64,000 bases of DNA. It comes from Streptomyces deccanensis (lineage in GTDB: Bacteria > Actinomycetota > Actinomycetes > Streptomycetales > Streptomycetaceae). The notes below the pieces were generated by a model. That model was not told where the DNA came from, searched no databases, and worked only from the letters and a program-made list of their open reading frames with translations. The position numbers and the translations under genes were made by a program. Location: positions 9,734,001-9,798,000 of the forward strand of contig NZ_CP092431.1 in NCBI RefSeq assembly GCF_022385335.1. Direction: 5' to 3'. Shown here piece after piece: positions 16,348 through 25,310 of this stretch (its first letter is position 1; each line of letters begins with the position of its first letter).

Positions 16348-17178
16348 TCAGGTGGCCTGTACTCCGGCGGCCTTCGCGGCCTCCGAATCCGCTACGACAG
16401 TAGCGCCGGCCGCGTCCACGGTGAGCGCGCCGGTCATGATGGCGACGACCTCCGCCATCGAGTAGTCCGACGGCTTGATCACCGCGGCGCGCCGGCCGAG
16501 GCGGTGGACGTGGATCCGGTCGGCGATCTCGAAGACATGGGGCATGTTGTGGCTGATCAGGACGACCGGCATGCCCTTGTCGCGGACCCTGCGGATGAGG
16601 TCCAGGACCTGACCGGACTCCTTGACGCCGAGGGCGGCGGTGGGCTCGTCCATGACGACGACGCTGCGGGCCCAGGCGACGGCACGGGCCACCGCGACGG
16701 CCTGCCGCTGGCCGCCGGAGAGGGTCTCGACGGACTGGGTGAGCGAACGCAGGCCGATCTTCAGGTCGGCCATGTGCTCGGCGGCCTCCTGACGCATGCG
16801 CTTCTTGTCCAGCATGCGGAAGGCACTGCCGAGCACACCGGGGCGGCGCAGCTCGCGGCCGAGGAACATGTTCGAGGCGATGTCCATGGACGCGGCCACG
16901 GCGAGGTCCTGGTACACCGTCTCGATGCCGTGGGCGCGGGCGCTCTGCGGCCCGGAGAAGGTGATGGGCTCCCCGTTGAGGCGGATCTCGCCCGCGTCCG
17001 GGGTCACCGCGCCGGTGAGGGCCTTGATCATGCTGGTCTTGCCGGCGCCGTTGTCACCGATGACGGCCAGCACCTCGCCCGGCATGAGGTCGAAGTCGGC
17101 GCCGTCGATGGCGGTCACATGGCCGTACCGCTTGACCAGACCGCGGGCCTGCAGAACGGGGGTCGGGGTGGCGGTCAT
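16348..17178 (-). CDS. frcA: Sugar ABC transporter ATP-binding protein (FrcA-like)
   Basis: A 276-residue single ATPase domain. Walker A is GDNGAGKTS, the signature is LSGGQRQ, Walker B is VVVMDEPTAAL, and the switch histidine is in LISHNMPH. Most CUT2 sugar importers have a double ATPase of about 500 residues; a single domain of this size is typical of the FrcA type used for fructose uptake. The start overlaps the stop of the permease gene by 4 nt, so translation is coupled. A C-terminal extension (VDAAGATVVADSEAAKAAG) follows the conserved part. Confidence 0.88.
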   Translation of the reverse strand: MTATPTPVLQARGLVKRYGHVTAIDGADFDLMPGEVLAVIGDNGAGKTSMIKALTGAVTPDAGEIRLNGEPITFSGPQSARAHGIETVYQDLAVAASMDIASNMFLGRELRRPGVLGSAFRMLDKKRMRQEAAEHMADLKIGLRSLTQSVETLSGGQRQAVAVARAVAWARSVVVMDEPTAALGVKESGQVLDLIRRVRDKGMPVVLISHNMPHVFEIADRIHVHRLGRRAAVIKPSDYSMAEVVAIMTGALTVDAAGATVVADSEAAKAAGVQAT

Positions 17179-18188
17179 CGGGCCTTCTTCCGGGAGATCT
17201 GGTCGACGGTCACCGCGAGGATCACCAGCACACCGGTGATCAGGGTCTGGTAGATCGAGGCGACACCCATCAGCTGCAGGCCATTGCGGAAGACACCGAC
17301 GATCAGGACACCGATGAAGGTGCCCAGGACCGAACCGCGTCCCCCGAAGAGGCTGGTGCCGCCGAGGACCACGGCGGTGATGCTGTCGAGGTTGTCGGTC
17401 TGCCCGGCCTGCGGATCGCCCACGCCCGTACGGGAGATGAGCAGCAGGGCGGCGATGCCGTACAGCACGCCCGCCACGGTGTAGACGCCGATGGTCAGCC
17501 GGGAGGTGCGGATACCGTTCAGCCGGGCCGCCTCCGGGCTGTTGCCCAGCGCGTAGACGTGCCGGCCCCAGCCGGTGCTGCTCAGCGCGTAGGCGAGCAG
17601 GAGGAACAGGGCGATGGTGACCAGCGAGCCGTAGGTCACGTCGGTGTAGCCGAGCGGGAAGGTCTCCCCGAGCGCCGTCAGCGGACCGGGCAGGTTGGTG
17701 ACCGTCTGTTCCTCGGAGTAGATGTGGGTCAGCGCGAACGCCACGTTCAGCATGCCGAGGGTGACGATGAACGGCGGCAGCGGGATCTTCTGCACCAACA
17801 CCCCGTTGAGCAGACCGAATCCGCCGCAGACGACCAGGCCCAGGGCGATGGCGGCCAGCGGCGGCAGGGTGCCCTCGGCCGCCATCCTGGCGATCACGAT
17901 GCTGCCGAACGCCATCACCGCACCGCACGACAGGTCGATGCCGGCCGTGAGGATGATCAGGGTCTGCCCGATGGCGAGGGTGCCGACGACCATGACCTGC
18001 TGGATGATCAGCGAGAAGTTGCCGCCGGTGAGGAACTGGTCGGTCGAGAGGGAGAAGAAGGCGCAGGCCAGGAGAAGCGCGGCCAGCGGGCCGGTGGTCG
18101 GCGCCGTGAGCAGCCTGCGGGCCGTCGTCGGCGCTTTCAGCTCCGCGTACGGCGAGGATGTGCTCGGGGGCGTGGACGTGGCTGTCAT
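17175..18188 (-). CDS. frcC: Sugar ABC transporter permease (FrcC/RbsC-like)
   Basis: A 337-residue integral membrane permease of the CUT2 (BPD_transp_2) family with about nine to ten hydrophobic helices. The family motif region is seen in TAGIDLSCGAVMAFGS and in VLGGTSLFGGRGSVLGTFIG, the cytoplasmic loop contacting the ATPase. It sits between the binding-protein and ATPase genes and overlaps the latter by 4 nt. ATG 18188 is chosen. Specificity is inferred from the neighbouring binding protein. Confidence 0.88.
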   Translation of the reverse strand: MTATSTPPSTSSPYAELKAPTTARRLLTAPTTGPLAALLLACAFFSLSTDQFLTGGNFSLIIQQVMVVGTLAIGQTLIILTAGIDLSCGAVMAFGSIVIARMAAEGTLPPLAAIALGLVVCGGFGLLNGVLVQKIPLPPFIVTLGMLNVAFALTHIYSEEQTVTNLPGPLTALGETFPLGYTDVTYGSLVTIALFLLLAYALSSTGWGRHVYALGNSPEAARLNGIRTSRLTIGVYTVAGVLYGIAALLLISRTGVGDPQAGQTDNLDSITAVVLGGTSLFGGRGSVLGTFIGVLIVGVFRNGLQLMGVASIYQTLITGVLVILAVTVDQISRKKAR

Positions 18189-18332
18189 GCGAAGTCCTTG
18201 TCGGAAGACAGAGTTTCCTTGTCGCCAGGACAAGGGGGGCGGCCGCTCCCACCGGTCGGGGAGGTGGCGGGCCGACCGCCCCGCTCAGGGAGGTGGCAGT
18301 CTCGTACGGTCCTCGGGGCCTGTCGGGGCGGC

Positions 18333-19361
18333 TCAGCCCCAGCAGTTCTCCAGGCCGTAGGCGGTGTCCTTCGACGCGACGCCGTCCTGGGCCTTGTCGG
18401 AGATCAGCGTGACCCCGGTGTCGGTGTAACCGGACGCCTTCTTGCCGTCCTTCGCGTACGTCACCACGGCCTTGACGCCCTCGGCGGCCATCTTCAGCGG
18501 GTACTGCTGCGAGGTCGCCGCGATCTTCCCGTCCTTGACGGCCTGGGTGCCGGTGCAGCCGCCGTCGACGGAGACGATCAGGACGTCCTTCTCCCGGCCC
18601 TTGGCCTTCAGCGCTGTGTACGCGCCGAGTGCGGCCGGTTCGTTGATGGTGTAGACGACGTTGATGTCCGGCTCCTTCTGGAGGCAGTTCTCCATCGCCG
18701 TCTGCCCCTTGGCCTGGTCGCCGCCGGTGTCCTGGGCGCACAGGACGTCCTTGTCGGTGGCGCCGAAGCCCTTCAGGAAGCCCTCGTGGCGCTGCACGCC
18801 GACGGAGACGCCGGGCGCGAGGTCGAGGGTGGCTATCTTCGCGTCCTTGCCCTTCATCACGGCCTTGGCGTACTCGCCGATCAGCTCGCCGGCCTTGACG
18901 TTGTCGGTGGCGAAGAGGGCGTCGACCGCGCTCTCCGGCTCGGTCGGGGTGTCCAGGGCGATGACCAGGACGCCCTTGGCCTTCGCCTTCTCGATCGCGG
19001 GGACGATCGCCTTGGAGTCGCTGGGGGTGATCAGGATGCCCTTCACCCCGGCGGCCACCATGTTCTCGATGGCGGTGACCTGTCCGGCGTTGTCCCCGTC
19101 GAACTTGCCGGCCGCGGTCATCAGCTCGACGCCCTCGGCCTTCGCGGTCTTCTCCGCGCCCTCCTTCATCTTCACGAAGAACGGGTTGGTGTCGGTCTTG
19201 GTGATCAGACCGACCTTGACGTCGCCCGAGCCGGCGCTGGACGAACCCGAGCCCGTGTCGGTGCCGGAACCGGGGCCGCAGGCGGTCAGGGCGAGGGCCG
19301 CGACACCGGTGACGGCGGCGGCTCTGAGGACGGCGGAGGACAGGCGAGTGGTGCGAGACAT
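18333..19361 (-). CDS. frcB: Sugar ABC transporter substrate-binding lipoprotein (FrcB-like)
   Basis: A 342-residue lipoprotein. A type II signal with lipobox LTAC (after VTGVAALA) makes the cysteine about residue 29 the lipid anchor, followed by a Ser/Gly-rich linker. The Peripla_BP_4 domain has VGLITKTDTNPFFVKMKEGA, GILITPSDSKAIVPAIEKA and VIALDTPTEPE. From memory these resemble the rhizobial fructose-binding protein FrcB, hence the fructose prediction. ATG 19361 is preferred over the upstream GTG 19367 because AGGAG is correctly spaced for it. First gene of the importer operon. Confidence 0.85.
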   Translation of the reverse strand: MSRTTRLSSAVLRAAAVTGVAALALTACGPGSGTDTGSGSSSAGSGDVKVGLITKTDTNPFFVKMKEGAEKTAKAEGVELMTAAGKFDGDNAGQVTAIENMVAAGVKGILITPSDSKAIVPAIEKAKAKGVLVIALDTPTEPESAVDALFATDNVKAGELIGEYAKAVMKGKDAKIATLDLAPGVSVGVQRHEGFLKGFGATDKDVLCAQDTGGDQAKGQTAMENCLQKEPDINVVYTINEPAALGAYTALKAKGREKDVLIVSVDGGCTGTQAVKDGKIAATSQQYPLKMAAEGVKAVVTYAKDGKKASGYTDTGVTLISDKAQDGVASKDTAYGLENCWG

Positions 19362-19424
19362 GAACACTCCTGTGGGATGACGAGCGGCACGGGGCCGGGA
19401 GTTCGGAGCATGCCGCCCCGATGT

Positions 19425-19452
19425 GTCATCGCTGACTTATGTCATCGTTGAC
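19425..19452. promoter_or_regulatory. Paired LacI-type operators
   Basis: Two imperfect 12-bp dyads with the CG centre typical of LacI operators: GTCATCGCTGAC (19425-19436) and GTCATCGTTGAC (19441-19452), centres 16 bp apart. They lie between the divergent frcB and the PfkB kinase gene, and the LacI gene at 15249 is the obvious candidate regulator. Confidence 0.75.
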
Positions 19453-19614
19453 ACTGCATGGCGAGGATGATGGACTCCGTGTCGCGGCAACGTCAATGCC
19501 TTGCACCCGTCACAAATCGGCAACGTCCCACCACCGCCGTCCCCGCCGCCCGGTCGGTGGCCGTGCCACGAAGCGCCCCGCTGTCCCGGTGCCCGCCGGA
19601 GAGAAGAGCAGCCC

Positions 19615-20577
19615 ATGAGCCCGCGCCAGATCACCGTCCTGGGGGAGTGCGTAGCGGACGCCTTCACCGAACCCCCGGCCGCCGCGAACGAGCTCGCGCT
19701 GCGCGTACTGCCCGGCGGCGGCCCCGCGAACACGGCGGTGGCTCTGGCCCGCCTCGGCACCCCGGCACGCTTCCTCGCCCGCCTCTCCGGCGACCTGTTC
19801 GGACGTCTCTTCCGGTCCCACCTGGAGGCTTCCGGAGTGGACCTGTCCTACGCCGTCGCCGCCGCGGAACCCAGCACGCTGGCCGTGGCGGAACTGGACG
19901 CACGGGGCCAGGCCGCGTTCTCCTTCCACGCCCAGAACACCGCCGACTGGCAATGGACCCCGGAGGAACTGGGGCGTGCGGACCTCTCGGACGCGGCCTG
20001 CGTGCACACCGGATCACTGGCGCTGGTCCGCGCGCCGGGCGCGAGCGCGGTGGAGGAGTTCCTCGACCGCGCCGCGCCCCGGGCCACCATCAGCATCGAC
20101 CCCAACGTCCGGCCGCTGCTGGTCCACCCCGACGTCTACCGGGAACGGCTCGCCCGCTGGTGCCGTCTCACCGACATCCTGCGGCTGAGCGAGGACGACC
20201 TGGAACTGCTGCTGCCGGGCACCGCGCCGGAGCGGGCGTGCGACCTCTGGCACGCAGCGGGGGCACGCCTGGTCGTGATCACCCTCGGCGCCGACGGCGC
20301 CCTCGCCTCCCTCGACGGCGAACGGGTGCGGGTGCCCGGGGTGACCACCCAGGTCGTCGACACGGTGGGAGCGGGGGACTCCTTCACCGCCGGGCTGCTG
20401 CACCACCTCGCGGAACGGGACCTCCTCGGCGGCCGGCTGACCGGTCTCGACATCGACGACGTGGCCGAGGCCTGCCGTTTCGGCGCCCGGGTCGCCGCCC
20501 TGACCTGCTCGGTCGCCGGCCCCAATCCGCCCTGGCGGGAGCAGGTGGCACAACCGGTGACCGCCGCCGACGCGTGA
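19615..20577 (+). CDS. PfkB-family carbohydrate kinase (fructokinase-like)
   Basis: A 320-residue ribokinase-fold kinase. The N-terminal substrate motif is LPGGGPANTAVALARLG; the C-terminal ATP/anion-hole motif is VDTVGAGDSFTAGLL with the catalytic Asp in GAGD. It is divergent from a fructose-type importer and shares its operator region, so it probably phosphorylates the imported sugar, most simply fructose to fructose-6-phosphate. Start ATG 19615 has GGAGAGAAG upstream. A 66-nt gap leads to a small monooxygenase gene that may be co-transcribed. Confidence 0.88.
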   Translation: MSPRQITVLGECVADAFTEPPAAANELALRVLPGGGPANTAVALARLGTPARFLARLSGDLFGRLFRSHLEASGVDLSYAVAAAEPSTLAVAELDARGQAAFSFHAQNTADWQWTPEELGRADLSDAACVHTGSLALVRAPGASAVEEFLDRAAPRATISIDPNVRPLLVHPDVYRERLARWCRLTDILRLSEDDLELLLPGTAPERACDLWHAAGARLVVITLGADGALASLDGERVRVPGVTTQVVDTVGAGDSFTAGLLHHLAERDLLGGRLTGLDIDDVAEACRFGARVAALTCSVAGPNPPWREQVAQPVTAADA

Positions 20578-20643
20578 CGGCCCGTACGCCTCCCGGCTCC
20601 TGAACAGCGACCCCGGCCCACCCACGGACAAGGACACGCAATC

Positions 20644-20946
20644 ATGACGAAGACCCTGCTCGCCGAGTTCACCGCCCGAGAGGGAGCGGAGGACGAGGTC
20701 ACCCGCCTGATCAAGGACTACGCCCTGAAGGCGCGCGCCGAAGAGGGCAACCTCGCCTTCGACGTCTACACCAAGGAGGCCGCGCCGCGCGCCTACTGGA
20801 TCTTCGAGGTCTACCGGGACGACGACGCCTTCCAGGCGCACCTGAACGCTCCCTACGGCGCCCCGTTCAACGCCGCCCTCAGTCCGCTGATCGAGGAGGA
20901 CGCCTCGGTGCTGACGTTCCTCGAACCGCTGGACACGCGAGGGTGA
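20644..20946 (+). CDS. ABM-domain quinol-type monooxygenase
   Basis: A 100-residue antibiotic-biosynthesis-monooxygenase (ABM) ferredoxin-like fold protein with the usual blocks: LLAEFTAREGAEDEV, EEGNLAFDVYTK and YWIFEVYRDDDAFQAHLNAP. Small ABM proteins act as cofactor-free quinol monooxygenases or as aldolase-like enzymes; none can be assigned. The length is normal for the family. It follows the PfkB kinase in the same direction, which may mean co-transcription. Confidence 0.8.
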   Translation: MTKTLLAEFTAREGAEDEVTRLIKDYALKARAEEGNLAFDVYTKEAAPRAYWIFEVYRDDDAFQAHLNAPYGAPFNAALSPLIEEDASVLTFLEPLDTRG

Positions 20947-20974
20947 CCCGCTCACCGCCGTGATCGTCGCGGGT

Positions 20975-21011
20975 GGGGCCAACAGGCCCTCACCCGAGGG
21001 CCGTTCGGCAT
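20975..21011. promoter_or_regulatory. Tandem OsdR/DosR-like boxes upstream of the GAF gene
   Basis: GGGGCCAACAGGCCCT (20975-20990) and GGGCCGTTCGGCAT (20998-21011) have centres 22 bp apart and lie 75-96 nt upstream of ATG 21079. Confidence 0.6.
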
Positions 21012-21078
21012 CTGCGGAGCGTCGCGGCCCCCGGCGAGGCTGTGCGGGCAGGCAGGAAGCAAGGACGCGGGAGGTGCC

Positions 21079-21858
21079 ATGGACGCGTCGACCTCCCCGT
21101 CGATGCCCGCGCCGCTCGCCCCGCACGAGCAGTACGTGGCCGAGCCCTCGCGCGGAGCCCCGCCCGAGACGCGACCTCTGGTGTTCGAGTCATGGCAACG
21201 CTGTGAGTCGTGCGGCGTGCGGCCCGACGGAAGCCGACTGCCGCCGCTGCGCCGCACGTCCCAGGACCTGGCGGCCTACCGCAGCACGCACCCCCTGGCC
21301 GCTGTCATGCCCCTGCTACGGGAGCTGCTCGGTTCCGGGGCGGCGGACGACGGGCACATGTTCGCGGTCGGGGACGCCGAGGGAACCCTGCTGTGGGTCG
21401 AGGGTGACTCCAGGACCGTCGCACGCGCCGAGAGGATGCACTTCGCGGAAGGAGCCGGGTGGTCCGAGGCGCAGGCTGGAACAAACGCCCCCGGCACCGC
21501 ACTGGCGCTGGGCCACCCCGTCCAGATCCTCAACGGCGAGCACTACAACTCGGCCGCACACGCCTGGTCCTGCGCGGCGGCCCCCGTACGCGACCCCGCC
21601 ACCGGGCCGCTGCTGGGCGTGGTCGACCTGACCGGTGGCAGCACCATCGCCACGCCCCCCGCGCTCGCGGCGGTGCGTGCCGCCGCGCTGGCCGCCGAGG
21701 CGGAACTCGCGCGCGGGCTCCCCGCACCGCCCGTCCTGCTCGGGCCCGACGGACGAGCGCTGAGCCCACCCGAAGCCGTCGCCACGCGGTACGGCACCGA
21801 CGTGGGGCTGACGGCGCGGAATCGGGCGCCGGACAGAGGGGCTACGCACGGGAGCTGA
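21079..21858 (+). CDS. GAF-domain regulator, 3' truncated by a deletion junction
   Basis: A 259-residue frame. The N-terminal part FESWQRCESCGVRPDGSRLP and a GAF domain (about 70-215, with AEGAGWSEAQAGTNAPGTAL and APVRDPATGPLLGVVDLTGG) match the N-terminal half of Streptomyces GAF regulators. Those proteins usually continue after the segment LLGPDGRALS into a winged-helix output domain, which is absent here. The last 15-20 residues run into a relic of pntA read in another frame, so the true 3' end was lost in a deletion near 21830. It may still act as a stand-alone GAF sensor, or be a pseudogene. It has intact tandem boxes upstream. Confidence 0.7.
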   Translation: MDASTSPSMPAPLAPHEQYVAEPSRGAPPETRPLVFESWQRCESCGVRPDGSRLPPLRRTSQDLAAYRSTHPLAAVMPLLRELLGSGAADDGHMFAVGDAEGTLLWVEGDSRTVARAERMHFAEGAGWSEAQAGTNAPGTALALGHPVQILNGEHYNSAAHAWSCAAAPVRDPATGPLLGVVDLTGGSTIATPPALAAVRAAALAAEAELARGLPAPPVLLGPDGRALSPPEAVATRYGTDVGLTARNRAPDRGATHGS

Positions 21859-22285
21859 CCGAGGACGAGCAGCGGGCCCAACGCGAGGCGCTGGACGCGC
21901 ACATCGCCCGCTCCGACGTCGTGATCACCACCGCCCAGGTCCCCGGACGCAAGCCCCCGCTGCTGGTGACCGGCACCGCACTGGCGGGCATGAAGCCGGG
22001 CTCGGTCGTCGTCGACCTCGCGGCGAGCGAACTCGGCGGGAACGTCGAGGGCTCCGAGCCCGACAAGACGGACGTGCGAGCGGGCGGGGTCACCGTCATC
22101 GGCGCCGGACGACTGCCGTCGACGATGGCGACCGCCGCGTCCACGGCGTACGCCTGCAACCTCGTCGCGCTGCTGCGCCACCTCGTGCGCGACGGGGAAC
22201 TCGTCCTAGGACCGGGATGTTCTTCACCGACGCGAAGAAGGGACTGGCACAACTGAAGTCGGCCGTGCGGGAGTTCGTCGGCTGA
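21838..22285 (+). pseudogene. Relic of NAD(P) transhydrogenase genes (pntA 3' part joined to pntB 3' end)
   Basis: From 21840 a frame encodes a stretch typical of PntA: GYARELTEDEQRAQREAL, then VVITTAQVPGRKPPLLVT, GMKPGSVVVDLAASELGGN and a decayed SELYARN-like segment, ending at DGELVLG near 22210. A different frame then encodes MFFTDAKKGLAQLKSAV up to a stop at 22283-22285, which resembles the extreme C-terminus of PntB (compare [15 protein letters not shown] in the intact copy at 61400-61460). There is no start codon and most of both genes is missing. It is a deletion remnant of a second pnt operon, fused to the GAF gene. Confidence 0.7.
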
Positions 22286-22319
22286 GAGCGAGGAGGGGGC
22301 ACCGGGGGCCGCGAGGGGA

Positions 22320-22348
22320 GAGCCGGAGGGCCGGGAGCCCTCCGGCTC
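22320..22348. terminator. Hairpin terminator
   Basis: A perfect 11-bp stem (GAGCCGGAGGG with CCCTCCGGCTC) with a 7-nt loop, between the pnt relic and the 3' end of the phosphatase gene on the other strand. Confidence 0.65.
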
Positions 22349-22363
22349 GGCCGCGCTCGGGCG

Positions 22364-24319
22364 TCACAGCTTGAGCGTGAACCAGGTGGTCTTCCCGTCG
22401 TCCGTGGGGCGCACTCCCCAGCTGTCGGAGAGCGCGCGGACCAGGTGCAGACCACGTCCCGACTCCTCGTCCTCGGCCGCGAGGCGCGGCTGGGGCAGTT
22501 GGGGACTGCTGTCGCTGACCTCGACCGTCAGATCCGTGTCGGTCCGGCACACCTGCAGACCGATGGGGCCCTCGGCGTGCTGGACTGCGTTCGTCAGGGT
22601 CTCGGAGAGCAGCAGCAGTGCGTAATCCGCCGATCCGACGCAGCCCCAGGAGGCGAGAGCCTTGGTGAGGAACTCACGGCCCTCGGGCACCGACGAGGGC
22701 ATGGCGGGCAGATGGGTGGTGACGGACGCCAGCGGGGCGGCCGGCAGCTGGGCGAGGAGCAGCGTGACGTCGTCGTTGTGGCTCTCGGCGTCGGGCAGCA
22801 GCCGTGCGAGCACATGGTCGGCGGCTGCCTCCAGACACGAGTCGTGGACGAAGAACCCGTCGAGCGAGGAGACGAGTTCACCGATGTGGTCGTCGATGTC
22901 GCTGCCGGGGGTCTCGACCAGACCGTCCGTGTACAGGACGAGCGTGGCGCCCGGCGGGATCTGCTCGCAGGACTGCTGGTAGAGGATGCCGCCGACACCC
23001 AGGGGCGCGTTGACGGGCGTCGTGAGCCGCCGGACGTGATCGCCGGGGGAGGCGATGAGCGTCGGCAGATGGCCGGCCGAACAGACGGTCACGGTGCCCG
23101 TGTCGGGGGCGATGACCAGGTAGCAGCAGGTGACGAGTTGGTCGGGGACGTCGAGGTCGGCCACGCAGGTGTCGAGGGCCTGCATCAACTGACGTGGCTG
23201 CATACCGGTCTTGGCGAGCGCGTGCGCGGCGGACCGCAACTGGCCCATCACGGCGGCCGCCTCCAGGCCACGGCCCATCACGTCACCGATCAGCACCCCG
23301 ACCCGGCCCGCCCCCAGCGGGATCAGGTCGAACCAGTCGCCACCCACGCCCGCACCCTGGGTGGCCGGACGATAGCGGCTCGCGGTGGCCAGCCCGGCGA
23401 TCGCGGGCGGGGTCCCCATCAGGCTGCGCTGCAGCGTGAGCGCGATGTGCCGCTGTTGCTCGTACAGGGCGGTGAGTTCGGCCTCCGCACGCTTGCGGTC
23501 ACTGATGTCCCGGACGATGGCGCAGGCCCCGACGACCGTGCCGTCGGTGTCCCTGGTCGGCCACAGCGTGACGTCGACGTCCAGCAGTGCCCCCGTCCGG
23601 GTGAGGCGCAGGGTTTCGAAGTGTTCCACCTTCTCGCCCCGCCGCAGCAGTTCCATGAGCGCGTTGACCTCGTGCCTGCGGTCCGTCGGAGCGAGGAACG
23701 ACATGTGGCGACCGATGGCCTGCTCGGCCGTGTAGCCGTACAGCCGCTGGGCGGCGGCGTTCCAGTAGGTGATGTGGCCGTTGAGGGTCTTGGCGAGGAT
23801 CGCGTCCTGGGACGACTCGACGAGCGCGGCCAGTTCGTTGATGCGCCGCTCGGCGGCCTTGCGCTCGCTGACGTCCCGGACGGCGGCGGACACCAGCAGC
23901 CCGTCCGCGGTCTCCAGGGGGCTGAGGCTGATCTCGACCGGGAACTCGGTGCCGTCCTGGCGCAGGCCGTGCAACTCCAGTCCGGCGCCCATCGGGCGCA
24001 CCTGCCGGTTGGCGGCGTAGCCGCCTCGGTGCCGGGTGTGATGGTCACGGAAACGGTGCGGGATGAGCAACTCGACCGGGTGGCCGAGCAGTTCCTCGCG
24101 CCGGTAGCCGAAGAGAGCCTCCGTCTGGGCATTGACCAGACGGATGGTTCCGGTGTCGTCGACGATGACCATGGCGTCCGGCGCGGCCTCCAGCAGCCCT
24201 CGGAACCGCTCCTCGACCACACTCGGTCCACCGTCTCGGTCCCGTGGCGCGCATCGGCAGTGCTCCCGGTCGCCGGTCTCGGCGTGTCGTGCCCGCACCA
24301 CCGGGACGAAGTTGTCCAT
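22364..24319 (-). CDS. PAS-PAS-PP2C (RsbU/SpoIIE-type) phosphatase with anti-sigma ATPase domain
   Basis: A 651-residue soluble signalling protein. PAS1 (about 38-155: FRGLLEAAPDAMVIVDDTG) and PAS2 (about 165-285: SSQDAILAKTLNGHITYWN) precede a PP2C-type phosphatase with metal motifs GVGGDWFDLIPL, GVLIGDVMGRGLEAA, LVLYTDGLVE and NDDVTLLLAQ. A C-terminal HATPase_c kinase domain of the RsbW type follows (ETLTNAVQHA, GRGLHLVRALSDSWG). Such proteins both dephosphorylate anti-sigma antagonists and phosphorylate them. ATG 24319 is taken because homology and a G-rich ribosome site start there. The 250 nt upstream to the USP gene contain no evident site. Confidence 0.92.
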   Translation of the reverse strand: MDNFVPVVRARHAETGDREHCRCAPRDRDGGPSVVEERFRGLLEAAPDAMVIVDDTGTIRLVNAQTEALFGYRREELLGHPVELLIPHRFRDHHTRHRGGYAANRQVRPMGAGLELHGLRQDGTEFPVEISLSPLETADGLLVSAAVRDVSERKAAERRINELAALVESSQDAILAKTLNGHITYWNAAAQRLYGYTAEQAIGRHMSFLAPTDRRHEVNALMELLRRGEKVEHFETLRLTRTGALLDVDVTLWPTRDTDGTVVGACAIVRDISDRKRAEAELTALYEQQRHIALTLQRSLMGTPPAIAGLATASRYRPATQGAGVGGDWFDLIPLGAGRVGVLIGDVMGRGLEAAAVMGQLRSAAHALAKTGMQPRQLMQALDTCVADLDVPDQLVTCCYLVIAPDTGTVTVCSAGHLPTLIASPGDHVRRLTTPVNAPLGVGGILYQQSCEQIPPGATLVLYTDGLVETPGSDIDDHIGELVSSLDGFFVHDSCLEAAADHVLARLLPDAESHNDDVTLLLAQLPAAPLASVTTHLPAMPSSVPEGREFLTKALASWGCVGSADYALLLLSETLTNAVQHAEGPIGLQVCRTDTDLTVEVSDSSPQLPQPRLAAEDEESGRGLHLVRALSDSWGVRPTDDGKTTWFTLKL

Positions 24320-24569
24320 GCCGGCCCCACCCCGCTTTCCCTGAGATCGGGTCATCCCACTGCACCCGGGGCGGGCGGACCACTGTTTGTCGGCAACTGT
24401 GCGCCTACCGAATGAATTTGCCCGGTTCGCGCCTCGGATGCCCGACCTGACACCGCCGCTGTCCGAGCCGGAGTCAGGGGCACGGCCGCAAGGGACGTAC
24501 GAGAGCGAGATGCAGGCCGTGGGATCACCCTCGTCCTGACCACGTCGCTCGACACGCTCGCCGTTCGAC

Positions 24570-25082
24570 CTACGCGGCTCCACGACCGGCGAGGGGCGCG
24601 GTACCGGAGGGGACCGGTGGGGAGGCGTGTCGTCGCGGAACGGGCACCGTGACGACGGGGACCGTGGCGTGGCGCAGACAGTCACGGGTGACGGCGCCGA
24701 TCGCGGGGAGCCCTTGGTCGGGGTGGTCGGGGCGACCGAGGGCCAGGAGCTGTGCGTCGCGGGCGTGCTTCAGCAGGACCCGCGAGGGTGAGCCCTCGGC
24801 CACGACCGCGCGTACGGGGGTGTCGACGTGCGGGCCGAGGGACCTGCGCACCGCCCCCGCGAGCAACTGCTCGGCCCGAAGGCGTTCCTCGGCGGGGCCG
24901 GGGTGGGACGACGCCGGAGCGTAGGGGGCGAGCGTGGCCCCGGACCATTCCCAGGCATGGACGGCTATCACGTCCGCGCGCCGGGAGTGGGCCTGACGTA
25001 CGGCCCAGCGCAGCGCGGCCACGGACGCGTCGGATCCGTCGACGCCCACGACGATGTGGTTCCCGGCGGTCGGTTCCGTCAT
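24570..25082 (-). CDS. Universal stress protein, single domain
   Basis: A 170-residue one-domain USP, unlike the tandem-domain versions elsewhere in the window. It opens HIVVGVDGSDASVAALRWA and contains VIAVHAWEW. The ATP-loop region is degenerate (ALGRPDHPDQGLPAIGAVT lacks the second invariant Gly), so nucleotide binding is uncertain. A proline-rich tail follows the last strand. The start at 25082 has GGGAGG upstream, and an OsdR-like box is 88 nt upstream. Confidence 0.85.
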   Translation of the reverse strand: MTEPTAGNHIVVGVDGSDASVAALRWAVRQAHSRRADVIAVHAWEWSGATLAPYAPASSHPGPAEERLRAEQLLAGAVRRSLGPHVDTPVRAVVAEGSPSRVLLKHARDAQLLALGRPDHPDQGLPAIGAVTRDCLRHATVPVVTVPVPRRHASPPVPSGTAPLAGRGAA

Positions 25083-25162
25083 GACAGCCTCCCTGGACGG
25101 TCTCTGGTCCCACCATGCCCTCGACGGGCACGGCGGGGCCTGGGCCGAGGGGGCTCGCCCGG

Positions 25163-25177
25163 GTGCCGAACGGTCCC
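25163..25177. promoter_or_regulatory. OsdR/DosR-like box upstream of the one-domain USP
   Basis: GTGCCGAACGGTCCC (reverse complement GGGACCGTTCGGCAC), centred 88 nt upstream of the minus-strand start at 25082. Confidence 0.6.
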
Positions 25178-25310
25178 TTGCCGCCGGTCAGGCCGGCCCG
25201 CCGGGCCGCCGGCGGACACGAGCCTGTCCCCCGGGGAGCGGGGCGGCTGTCGCTCCATGACCGTGACCGCCCCGCGCCCCGGACCGGCCGGCGTGCCCGA
25301 CGGCTCGGTG

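Noticed and set aside
15249..20577. Importer assigned to ribose (Rbs type)
   Set aside because: The ATPase has one domain of 276 residues instead of the double-domain RbsA form, and the binding protein looks FrcB-like; fructose is preferred, though not proven.
22217..22285. A separate small gene of 22 residues starting at ATG 22217
   Set aside because: It has no ribosome site, and its sequence looks like the C-terminal tail of PntB, so it is better explained as part of the transhydrogenase relic.
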